Assembly: GCF_900091605.1 (NCBI RefSeq)
Contig: NZ_FMCQ01000001.1
Span: 939,860-1,003,859, forward strand
Direction of reading: 5' to 3'
DNA length: 64,000 bases
Origin: Micromonospora tulbaghiae
Lineage (GTDB): Bacteria; Actinomycetota; Actinomycetes; Mycobacteriales; Micromonosporaceae
Positions 45,211 to 53,067 of the stretch are shown here, one piece after another. A program made the translations under genes and the position numbers. Every line of letters begins with the position of its first letter. The stretch's first letter is position 1. Below the pieces are notes generated by a model. It was not told the origin of the DNA. It searched no databases and saw only the letters and a program-made list of their open reading frames with translations.

Positions 45211-46431
45211 TCAGGCGTACCGGGTCCAGGTGCCCCGGAACACCTGGTACACGGCGAGCGAGTCGGGTTCCATGCCGCCGTGCCGGTCGGCGCGGAACGC
45301 GTACCCGCCGGCGATGCCCTCGACCGTCTGTGCCTGAAGGAGGGCCCGCAGCCGGCCCCGGTCGAGGCTCGTCGCCATCCGCGCCGACGTGGCGAGGAGC
45401 TGGAGCGCGTCCGAGGCGTACGGGGCGAAGTCCGGGCTGACGCCGTGCCGCTGCGTGTAACGGTTGACGAAGTCCCGGCGGGCCAGCTGCGCCGTCGTGG
45501 TGGCGGTGGCCGCGGAGACGTCCAGGCAGGCCGGGTGCACCGCGTAGGAGCCCTCCACGGCGGCGGCGTTCGCCCCCTGGACGGTGTCGTCGGCGACCGC
45601 GCCGGCGTCGAAGAAGATCGGGCCGCGGTGACCGGCGGCGCGCAGTTCCCGTGCCGCGACACCGGAGTCGGGCGCGGTACCCCAGACCACCACGCCGTCC
45701 CGTTGGCCGCCGGCGACGCGCTCGGCGGCGGCACGGAAGCGCCGGCCGGTAGCCGGCAGGCGCACCGTGCGGGCCAGGTCGACGCTGCTGTCGGCGAGCG
45801 CCTCCCGCATCGCCCGCACACCCGAGTCGCCGTGCAGGCCACCGGCGGCGAGCACTGACACCCGCCGGATCCGCTTGGACTCGAACAGCTCCACCAGGCG
45901 GCGCGCCATGTCGACGGCGTCCGGCGTGAGCTTGTAGGTGAACGTGCGCTCGTCCAGCGGCAGCACGATGCGGTCACCGTAGCCGAGCGACAGGAAGGGC
46001 GTCTTGACCCGCTGGGCGGCCGCCGCGAGGGCCATCGAGGTCTCGCCGAGCACGCCGCCGATGAGGGCCTGCGCGCCGGCCCGGGTGAGGTCGGCGGCGT
46101 GACGGGCGGCGACCTCGGGGTTGCTGCCGTTGTCCAGGATCTGAAGCCGGACCGACCGGACCAGGTTCCCGACCGGTAGGCCGGTGCGGTTCAGCGAGTC
46201 GGCGGTGAGTTGCAGGGCCTGCCGCTGGGCGACGCCGAGCAGCGCCCCGGCGCCGGTCAGCTCCAGACTGGCGCCGACGATCAGATCCTGGTCGCTCGGC
46301 GCGCTGCTGGACGGGCTGTCGTCCGGCCGCTGGCCCTGCGGCGCGCAACCGGCGAGCAGCAGGCTCCCGGCAGCGGCGGCGAGGACGCCCCGCCGGGTGA
46401 GCACAGTGGAGTCGAACGCCGGTGTCGCCAA
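45211..46431 (-). CDS. Branched-chain-type solute-binding lipoprotein
   Basis: 406 residues. The N-terminus (STVLTRRGVLAAAAGSLLLAGCAPQ) has twin Arg and a lipobox Cys, so it should be exported, possibly by Tat, and lipid-anchored. The body fits the LivJ/receptor-family type I binding fold: IVGASLELTGAGALLGVAQR, LQLTADSLNRTG, AQALIGGVLGETSMALA, ARRLVELFESKRIRRVSVLA. No ABC permease or ATPase genes are adjacent; it converges on the conservon and follows the transposase-like gene. It may act as a receptor for a signalling partner rather than for import (inference). Confidence 0.85.
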   Translation of the reverse strand: MATPAFDSTVLTRRGVLAAAAGSLLLAGCAPQGQRPDDSPSSSAPSDQDLIVGASLELTGAGALLGVAQRQALQLTADSLNRTGLPVGNLVRSVRLQILDNGSNPEVAARHAADLTRAGAQALIGGVLGETSMALAAAAQRVKTPFLSLGYGDRIVLPLDERTFTYKLTPDAVDMARRLVELFESKRIRRVSVLAAGGLHGDSGVRAMREALADSSVDLARTVRLPATGRRFRAAAERVAGGQRDGVVVWGTAPDSGVAARELRAAGHRGPIFFDAGAVADDTVQGANAAAVEGSYAVHPACLDVSAATATTTAQLARRDFVNRYTQRHGVSPDFAPYASDALQLLATSARMATSLDRGRLRALLQAQTVEGIAGGYAFRADRHGGMEPDSLAVYQVFRGTWTRYA

Positions 46432-46553
46432 TGGAATCGCCTTCCCACCCCGGCGAACAGGCGCCGCCGCTGGTCCGCCGGGTATGTTCCCGGCCGGTCC
46501 AGCCCAGCGTCAAATCGTCCCGGTGTGGGATGGAACACCCCGGCGGGACCGGG

Positions 46554-48935
46554 TCAGGAGCGGTAGCCCGCCGAGCGGTACTCGTACTCCCGGTCGTCGT
46601 CGCGGTCACCGGTGTCGCGGGTGAAGTCCCAGCCGCCGGCCGCCTCACGGCCCGGACGGCCGCCCACGGCGAAGCCGCCGATCTCCTGGCCGCGCCGCCA
46701 CCCCCGGAAGTATCCGGTGGTGTTCTCGGCGAGGCTCGCCGCGTTCCGGACGATCCGCAGAGGACGCTCCTCGCGCAGCGGGGAGCCCGGCACCAGGTTG
46801 GCCTGCGGCACGCGCTTCGGCAGCCCGGCCTTGGTCTCCGAGCCGACGGACGGGCGGGCCGCCTGCTCGGCCGCCTGCCAGCCGGTGTCGGCGGTGCTCG
46901 ACCACTCCAGGTCGGCCTCGTCGCCGTGCCCGACGAACCAGGCGGACTTGGCCTGCGCGAAGATCAGCAGGTCGCCGTCACCCTCGTCGGAGACCGGCGG
47001 CGGTCGGTGCTCCTTCGGGGCGGGCCGCCGCTCGGGCGCGGCGGGAAGCGGGACGCGGCCCGGGGCGCCCTGGTCGACCAGACGCAGCGGCGGCGTCTCC
47101 AGACCGGGGTCGGCCGGCCGGCCCATCTCGTCGCGCAGCGCGCGGTCGGCCAGCGGCGGCGGCTCCACCAGCCGCAGCATCGGCGGCTCCTGCGGCAGGT
47201 CGTCGGCGAGCCACGGCGGCGTGACCCGGCCGGGGTCGCTCGGCGCGTCCACGCCCCGCCCGTACGAGTAGGTGCTGCCCTCCCGCTCCCGCGCGGTGTC
47301 GTCCTCGTTGTTCACCAGCGGCCAGTTCGCCCGGGAGCCCGGCGGCGCCTCCGGCGCGGGCGGACGCGGGGCCGGCACCGGAATGCTCAGGTCGGTGGCG
47401 CTGAACCCACCGGTCGGCGGCTCCGGGTTCTGGTTCGTCTTGGGCCGGGGCGGGATGACCGTGCGCTGCCGCTCGGCCCGCGCCTTGTTGATCGCCGCGG
47501 TGGTGAGCGTCGGGCGGAACGGCTCGCCGGCCTCGGCCGGCGGCACGGCGCCGCGCGGGGACGGGGCGATCGGCGTGATCCCGGGGGGAGGCGGGGGCGG
47601 CGCGGAGATCGGCCGGTTGGTGGGACCGTCCACCCGCGACGGCAGCGGCGCGCCGGTCGGCTCGGACCGCGCCGGGGGAGCCGAGGACGGCCGGCCCAGT
47701 GCGGCCGCCGGGGCGACGGGCGTGACGGGGGCCGGGGCGACCGGCGGCGGCGTCACAGGCGCGGGTGCGACCGGTGGCGGGCCGAGCGGCCGGGGCGTCG
47801 TCGTGGCGGCAGCACCGGACAGCGGCTCCGGACGGCTGCGCCGCCCACCGGGAACCGGCTCGGGACGGCCGCGGCGGCCGGCCGGCTCGGGAGCGCCGGC
47901 CGGTTCGGGACGGCCACGGTGGGGCTCGGCGATCGGCTCCGGCTGGATCGAGCGCACCGGACGCAGGTCGGCCGCCGACGTCGAGGCCAGCTCGTCGACC
48001 TGCTCTCCCCGTCGGGCGGCGGCCCGGCGGCCGGTCGCGGGGGCGGGAGCGGTGCGTTCGGCGAGCGCGCCGACGAGCGCGTCGCAGCCGGCGTCACAGG
48101 TCCGGACCGAGGCGACGCCCTGACGTACGGCCTCGGCGACGGCCGCGGTGAGCGTGCGGTTGACGGTGGCCCGCCGGGGCGTCTCGGAGATGGCGACACG
48201 CAGCGCGGTCACCGCGTCGGAGACGGCGTCGGCGTCGGCCACACCCTCGCCGGCCAGATGCGCGACGACCGCGTCGGCGGCCAGCGCGCCGTCCCGGCCA
48301 CCGCGGCCCGCGGGGCCGGTGAGCATCCCCGGCTCGGGCAGCGCGTCGAGGACCGCCAGGGCGACCCGGTCGGCAGGGTCCGGGTAGGCCCGCAGCGCGG
48401 CCGGGTAGAGCTCGCGGAGCACCTCGCGCAGCGTCACCGCGGCGGAGTGCCGGCCACTCGCCAGCGCCGCGTGCGCGGCCAGGACCTGCGTGTATCCGGC
48501 GAGTTCACGCGGCGCCGGGAGGGTCACCGCGGAGAGCGCGCCGGCCTGGAGCGCGCGGGCCAGCCCGACCGCACGGCGCTCGGCGGGCGGGGAGTTCATC
48601 TCCTCCAGGGAGTCGTCGTCGGCGAAGCGCTCGGCGAAGTCGTCGACCGAGTCGTCGTCCGCGATCGCCAGCGGCCGGCCTGCGGCGCTCAGCAGCGAGG
48701 TGACGATGTGGTCGTCGCTGTCCGCGGCGATGGCCGCGCCGCTCGGACCGCCGGACCGTTCCACCAGCAGCGCGACCAGCCGGGCGTAACCGGCGGGATC
48801 GTCACCGATCTCGCAGACGTGCAGCAGACGGCCTGCGTCGTCGACCACAGCGGACGTCAGCGTCGTTCCGGCCGAAGCCGTTCGGTCGGCCGGATCTGCC
48901 GAGGCCAGACCGCAGTACACGCGCACGAGCGCCAC
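46554..48935 (-). CDS. IS110-type transposase-like N-terminal domain fused to a conservon-kinase-type tail
   Basis: 793 residues from GTG 48935, set by a strong GGGAGGAGG (complement of 48943-48951); the frame is open to 49040. Residues 1-250 follow the layout of IS110 N-terminal domains (TTLTSAVVDDAGRLLHVCEI, LVALLVERSGGPSGAAIAAD, LLSAAGRPLAIADDDSVDDF, HSAAVTLREVLRELYPAALR, VLDALPEPG), but the expected DEDD pattern is not clear. Then a proline-rich region of about 350 residues, and a tail with LLIFAQAKSAWF, DTGWQAAEQAA, GLPKRVPQANLVPGS and ENTTGYFRGWRRG, matching the CvnA tail. No terminal repeats are seen. Probably a domesticated protein; function unknown. Confidence 0.7.
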   Translation of the reverse strand: MALVRVYCGLASADPADRTASAGTTLTSAVVDDAGRLLHVCEIGDDPAGYARLVALLVERSGGPSGAAIAADSDDHIVTSLLSAAGRPLAIADDDSVDDFAERFADDDSLEEMNSPPAERRAVGLARALQAGALSAVTLPAPRELAGYTQVLAAHAALASGRHSAAVTLREVLRELYPAALRAYPDPADRVALAVLDALPEPGMLTGPAGRGGRDGALAADAVVAHLAGEGVADADAVSDAVTALRVAISETPRRATVNRTLTAAVAEAVRQGVASVRTCDAGCDALVGALAERTAPAPATGRRAAARRGEQVDELASTSAADLRPVRSIQPEPIAEPHRGRPEPAGAPEPAGRRGRPEPVPGGRRSRPEPLSGAAATTTPRPLGPPPVAPAPVTPPPVAPAPVTPVAPAAALGRPSSAPPARSEPTGAPLPSRVDGPTNRPISAPPPPPPGITPIAPSPRGAVPPAEAGEPFRPTLTTAAINKARAERQRTVIPPRPKTNQNPEPPTGGFSATDLSIPVPAPRPPAPEAPPGSRANWPLVNNEDDTAREREGSTYSYGRGVDAPSDPGRVTPPWLADDLPQEPPMLRLVEPPPLADRALRDEMGRPADPGLETPPLRLVDQGAPGRVPLPAAPERRPAPKEHRPPPVSDEGDGDLLIFAQAKSAWFVGHGDEADLEWSSTADTGWQAAEQAARPSVGSETKAGLPKRVPQANLVPGSPLREERPLRIVRNAASLAENTTGYFRGWRRGQEIGGFAVGGRPGREAAGGWDFTRDTGDRDDDREYEYRSAGYRS

Positions 48936-48999
48936 GGCGTCGTCCTCCTCCCGGGACACAGGTCTTGCTCTGCCAGAGACTGATGCTCCCCGCTCCGGG

Positions 49000-49947
49000 T
49001 CAGTCGCGCCAGTCCACAACCGCAGAGATCTTGCCGACAATGGTGCGCCAACCCAAACTTGCGGTTTGTGCCCCGATTTTCTTCAGCCGGCGACGACCCA
49101 GGAAACCGCCGACGCCACCGTTGACGGAAGCGCGCAGCGCCTCGTCCAGGTCGTCCAGGCTGGAGCCGGCGGAGAGCATGTCCAGCACGGCCGGTAGCCG
49201 CAGGGCGTACGCCAGGTCACGGGCGATCTCACCGGCTTCGATGAGCAGCTCGTGGTCCCACGCGTCGTGGCCGCCGCGCAGGTTCTCCACCACCAGGTCG
49301 AGCTCGTACGTGTCCTCGTCCAGCGGGGCGATGTCGGCCGGCTCCAGCCGTTCGGACAGTTCATTCCAACTGTCCAGCTGGGACAGGTCGTTGGGCGCAC
49401 CGGAACGGATGAAAGTGACCAATGACTCCGGGGTCTTGAACAGCAGGAGCCGGCCCTTGTGGGTGAGGAAGACCGGCACCTCCTCGTCGCCCGCCTCGTC
49501 CTCGTCGTCCTCGGCGTCGTCCTCGGCCTCGGCTTCGGCCTTCTCGTCGTCCGAGGCGCCGGCCTTGTCCTTGCGGCGGGCCTTGGCGTCCTTCTCCTCG
49601 TCCTCGTCGTCCTCCTCGGCGGAGAGGGCGGCGAACTCCTCGTCGAGGATCACCACCTCCTCGTCGTCCTCGGTCTCGACGACCTGGCGGCGGGCCAGGA
49701 ACGGGTCGTCCTGGTCGCGCTCGGCGACGTCGGTCGGGGTCAGCTCGCGCGCCTGCCGGTACGCCCGCAGCGTGAAGCCGGTGCCGGCGGGCAGGGCGAT
49801 CTCCACCGGGTCGATCCGCACCTCGTCCCAGAGCGCGCGGTCGGCCGGCGGGCGGTCCTCCTCGACCTCGTCGGCCGCGGCGGCGGCGTCGGTGTCGTCG
49901 AGCTCGGGCTCGTCGGCGTCGGGCCGTTGGGGCGACTGGCGGGCCAC
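49000..49947 (-). CDS. Highly acidic conserved hypothetical protein
   Basis: 315 residues from GTG 49947, with GGAGG (complement of 49952-49956). N-terminal and central parts are Asp/Glu-rich (DADEPELDDTDAAAAADEVE and a Lys/Glu/Asp tract around residues 105-165). Ordered segments are DEVRIDPVEIALPAGTGFTL, a VPVFLTHKGRLLLFKTPESL region and a helical C-terminus (GEIARDLAYALRLPAVLDML). No catalytic motif, signal or membrane segment. It is upstream of and collinear with the transposase-like gene (65-bp gap) and divergent from padR. Function unknown; the acidic tract suggests binding to basic partners. Confidence 0.75.
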   Translation of the reverse strand: MARQSPQRPDADEPELDDTDAAAAADEVEEDRPPADRALWDEVRIDPVEIALPAGTGFTLRAYRQARELTPTDVAERDQDDPFLARRQVVETEDDEEVVILDEEFAALSAEEDDEDEEKDAKARRKDKAGASDDEKAEAEAEDDAEDDEDEAGDEEVPVFLTHKGRLLLFKTPESLVTFIRSGAPNDLSQLDSWNELSERLEPADIAPLDEDTYELDLVVENLRGGHDAWDHELLIEAGEIARDLAYALRLPAVLDMLSAGSSLDDLDEALRASVNGGVGGFLGRRRLKKIGAQTASLGWRTIVGKISAVVDWRD

Positions 49948-50077
49948 GCTGACCTCCGTGTGCGTTCGGGTTGCCCACCCGGCGGCGTCGCGCCGCCGAG
50001 TGACTCTGCGCACATACCCTAGTGGGCGACGGTTCCGACCGGGAGTCGCACCCCTTGGCGACGCGGCGGCACGACAA

Positions 50078-50090
50078 GTAGCGTTGCTAC
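50078..50090. promoter_or_regulatory. Inverted repeat directly upstream of padR
   Basis: GTAGC (50078-50082) and GCTAC (50086-50090) flank GTT and end 2 bp before the padR ATG. A binding site here would block padR transcription or translation; autoregulation is typical of PadR repressors. Confidence 0.4.
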
Positions 50091-50092
50091 GC

Positions 50093-50434
50093 ATGAAGGC
50101 GCAGGCGCTGCACGGACACCTGGACGCGCTGCTGCTCGCCGTGCTGGAACGGGGTGCGCTGCACGGCTACGCGATCATCGAGGCGTTGCGTGCCCGCAGC
50201 GGCGGCACGCTGGATCTGCCCACCGGCACCATCTATCCGGCGCTGCGCCGGCTGGAGCGGGCCGGGCTGGTGGCGAGCACCTGGAGCACCGTGAACGGCC
50301 GGGAGCGCCGCACCTACGAGCTGACCGATGCCGGTGGCCGGGCGCTCGCCGGGGAGCGGGCCGGCTGGCGCGACTTCAGCGCCACCGTCGGGCGGTTCCT
50401 CGGCGCGGACGAGCCACCCGCCGCACCGGCCTGA
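50093..50434 (+). CDS. PadR family transcriptional regulator
   Basis: 113 residues, a compact PadR winged helix: HLDALLLAVLERGALHGYAI, IEALRARSGGTLDLPTGTIY, PALRRLERAGLVASTWSTVN and GRERRTYELTDAGGRALAGE. No Shine-Dalgarno sequence; ATG 50093 follows an inverted repeat. It is convergent with a membrane protein whose N-terminal domain is typical of PadR partners, so both probably act together. Confidence 0.92.
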   Translation: MKAQALHGHLDALLLAVLERGALHGYAIIEALRARSGGTLDLPTGTIYPALRRLERAGLVASTWSTVNGRERRTYELTDAGGRALAGERAGWRDFSATVGRFLGADEPPAAPA

Positions 50435-50448
50435 CCGCGCCCGGCCGC

Positions 50449-51132
50449 TCAGCCGGCCAGCCGGCGGTCGGCGAGCACCCAGCAGCGGGCCGCCCGGGCC
50501 AGGGCGAACCAGGCCGCCGAGACCACCACCATCCCGATGATCAGGGGAGGCCAGGTGAGCGCGGCGTCCCACAGCCCGATCGACCAGCCGAACAGCGCGC
50601 CCCCGGCGACCGCGCCGAGCAGCAGGCTGCCGGTAAGACCGAAACCGATCAGCCGCGCCGGGCGGACGAGCCGCGGTGACCTCCACCGGGCGGCGAGCGG
50701 GCCGACCAGCAGCGCGACCAGCGCCAGCGCGGCGACCACGCCCCAGATCCCGTTCAGCGACGCGGAGAGCAGCAGGTAGCTCTGCGGCGGCGGCGGACCG
50801 CCGCTCCAGCTCGACCCCTGCCAGGTCAGGTCACCGGCGGCGATGAGCACCACCGCCACCACGAGCGTGCGCAGCGCCAGCCCGCGCAGCGCACCGGCGG
50901 CCAGCTCGGCCTGGAAACCCGGCACGAGCTGGGCGTCGCTGCCGAACTCGGCGACCGCCCGCCGCTGCGCCTCCGCCCGCGGCAGGCCCCCGTCCCGGTA
51001 CGCCTCGACGGCGTCCTCCAGCGCGTGCCGCGCCTCGGTCAGCAGGTCGGCCTTGAGCCGGTTCGGCCCGTGCAACCGCGTGGACAACTCGTGCAGCCGG
51101 CGGTCGACCACTGCCTCCTCATGCACCAGCAT
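50449..51132 (-). CDS. Membrane protein with permease-prefix-like N-terminal domain
   Basis: 227 residues. The N-terminal 75 residues (VVDRRLHELSTRLHGPNRLK, LLTEARHALEDAVEAYRDGG, EAQRRAVAEFGSDAQLVPGF) form a helical cytoplasmic domain seen in proteins encoded beside PadR repressors; four membrane segments follow (LRTLVVAVVLIAAG, GIWGVVAALALVALLVGPLA, LIGFGLTGSLLLGAVAGGAL, LIIGMVVVSAAWFALA). ATG 51132 starts the conserved domain; the frame is open further upstream. Role probably membrane-stress related, inferred. Confidence 0.78.
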   Translation of the reverse strand: MLVHEEAVVDRRLHELSTRLHGPNRLKADLLTEARHALEDAVEAYRDGGLPRAEAQRRAVAEFGSDAQLVPGFQAELAAGALRGLALRTLVVAVVLIAAGDLTWQGSSWSGGPPPPQSYLLLSASLNGIWGVVAALALVALLVGPLAARWRSPRLVRPARLIGFGLTGSLLLGAVAGGALFGWSIGLWDAALTWPPLIIGMVVVSAAWFALARAARCWVLADRRLAG

Positions 51133-51194
51133 GCGGCCAAGCCTGCCACCGACGGGCGACACCCGCGTCAGGGAAAACCCCGATCGGCCGGGCG

Positions 51195-53033
51195 TCAGGG
51201 CGTGATCGCCAGGTAACCGCGCTCGGCCGCCTCCTGGCGCAGCCACTGCTCCCGGTACCAGCCGGGGAGTGCCACCAGCTCGTCGTGCCGGCCGCGCTGC
51301 CCGACCCGGCCGCCTTCGAGCACCACGATCTCGTCCAGCCCGGCCAGACCGCTGAGCCGGTGGCTGATCAGCACCACCGAGTGACCGGCCGGGGTGGCGG
51401 CGAGCGCGGAGTCCAGCACCGCGTCCGCAGCCGCCGGGTCGAGCCCTTCGGTCGGCTCGTCGAGCACCAGCACCGGCGGGGCGGCCAGCAACGCGCGGGC
51501 CAGCGCGAGCCGCTGCCGCTGCCCGCCGGAGAGCTGCCCGCCCTGCTCGCCGACCACCGTGTCCCAGCCGTCGGGCTGCTCGCGTACCCAGTCGAGCAGG
51601 CCGGCCGCCCGGGTCGCGTCGACCAGGTCCGCCTCGGTGGCGTCCGGACGGCCGAGGAGCAGGTTCTCCTTGACGGTGGCGTGGAAGACGTACGCCTCGG
51701 CGAGCAGGCCGCCGACCACCCGGGGCAGGTGCTCGGCCGGGATCTCGGACACCGGCACGCCGCCGGCTGTGACCCGGCCGGTGTCGGGGCGTACCGCGCC
51801 GGTGAGCACGGCGGCGAGCGTGCTCTTGCCGGCGCCGCTCGGCCCGACCACCGCCACCCGGCGGCCGGCCGGCAGGTCGAGGTCGAACCCGGCCAGGGCG
51901 GGGGCGGCGCCGGCCCGGTAGCGGACCGTCACGTCGGAGAACCGCACGTCGTGGCCGTCGGTCCCGGGCTCCGCCGTGGTCTGCGGTGTCGCCGTGGGGG
52001 GCTCGGTGAGCAGGTCGGCGACGCGGGCCAGCCCGGCTCGCAGCTGGGTGCGCTGGCGGGCCGCCGCGACGAGCGCGAGCGCCACCTCCACGGCGGCGAG
52101 CGAGCCGACCGCGAGGACGCCGACCAGCACGCCACCGACCCCGGCCCGTAGCGCCACGACCACCACGGCGGCGGCGGTGAGGCCACCGACGAGGACGCCG
52201 AGCGCGTCCACCGCGAAGCCGGTCGCGGCGAGCCGGCGTTCCAGCCGGGCCAGCCGTCCGGCCCGTTCGTCCGCGGCGGCGAGCGCGGCGCCGGTCGCCC
52301 CGAACGCGGCCAGGTCGGCGGCGCCGTGGGTGAGGTCGACCGCGTCCACGGCGAGCGCGCCGCGCAGCGGAGCCACCTCGTCGGCGGCGCGGCGGGTGAT
52401 CCGGGTGGCGAGCGCTGGGAGCGCCACGCCGGCTACGAGCAGGCCGATCGCGAGCACTCCGGCGGCCGGTGGTGAGATCAGCGCGGCGACGCCGACCGCG
52501 AGCACGCTGACCAGTGCCGCCGCCGCCCCGGGCACGAGGACGCGCAGGAGCAGGTCCTGAGCGGCCTCCACGTCGGAGACCAGGCGGCTCAGCGCGTCCC
52601 CGGTGCGACGGCCGGTCTCGCGGCGGGCGGCGAGCGTGGCGAAGACGCGGGCCCGTACGTCGGTGATCATGCGCAGGACGGCGTCGTGCCCGGCGAGCCG
52701 TTCGGTGTAGCGGAACACGCCCCGGCTGACCGCAAGCGCCCGGACCGCGACGATGGCCACTGTCAGCCGGTCCAGCGGCGGCCGGCCGGCGGCGCTCATC
52801 AGCAGCCAGGTGGCGGTGGCCATGAGCGCCAGGCCGGCGAACTCGGTAGCGGCGGCGAGCAGTCCGGCGCCGAGCAGCCGGCTCAGGTACGGCCGGGCCA
52901 GTCGCAGCACCGCCCGCTCGGCGCCGGGGCGGGCAGGTGCGGGCGGCTCGGGCGAGCCGGAGGGCGCCACCGGAACCCCGGTCGGCCCGGCGGGCTCGCG
53001 GCCCACCGGCGTCACGCCGTCGCCGGCGGTCAC
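51195..53033 (-). CDS. cydC: Thiol reductant ABC exporter subunit CydC
   Basis: 612 residues. A six-helix transmembrane domain (LRLARPYLSRLLGAGLLAAA, then FRYTERLAGHDAVLRMITDV) precedes an ATPase domain with Walker A VVGPSGAGKSTLAAVL, signature QLSGGQRQRLALARAL, Walker B VLVLDEPTEGLD and the H loop VLISHRLSGL. With CydD it exports cysteine/glutathione-type thiols needed for bd oxidase assembly. GTG 53033 starts after a Pro-rich stretch; cydD ends at 53068, and a 13-codon reading frame bridges the gap. Last gene of cydABDC. Confidence 0.93.
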   Translation of the reverse strand: MTAGDGVTPVGREPAGPTGVPVAPSGSPEPPAPARPGAERAVLRLARPYLSRLLGAGLLAAATEFAGLALMATATWLLMSAAGRPPLDRLTVAIVAVRALAVSRGVFRYTERLAGHDAVLRMITDVRARVFATLAARRETGRRTGDALSRLVSDVEAAQDLLLRVLVPGAAAALVSVLAVGVAALISPPAAGVLAIGLLVAGVALPALATRITRRAADEVAPLRGALAVDAVDLTHGAADLAAFGATGAALAAADERAGRLARLERRLAATGFAVDALGVLVGGLTAAAVVVVALRAGVGGVLVGVLAVGSLAAVEVALALVAAARQRTQLRAGLARVADLLTEPPTATPQTTAEPGTDGHDVRFSDVTVRYRAGAAPALAGFDLDLPAGRRVAVVGPSGAGKSTLAAVLTGAVRPDTGRVTAGGVPVSEIPAEHLPRVVGGLLAEAYVFHATVKENLLLGRPDATEADLVDATRAAGLLDWVREQPDGWDTVVGEQGGQLSGGQRQRLALARALLAAPPVLVLDEPTEGLDPAAADAVLDSALAATPAGHSVVLISHRLSGLAGLDEIVVLEGGRVGQRGRHDELVALPGWYREQWLRQEAAERGYLAITP

Positions 53034-53067
53034 CGGGCCACCACCGGGCAGGCGGGGCGGACGAGGC

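Noticed and set aside
46554..48935. A complete insertion sequence of the IS110 family
   Set aside because: No terminal sequences, second transposase domain or clear DEDD residues are visible, and the tail matches a conservon kinase instead.
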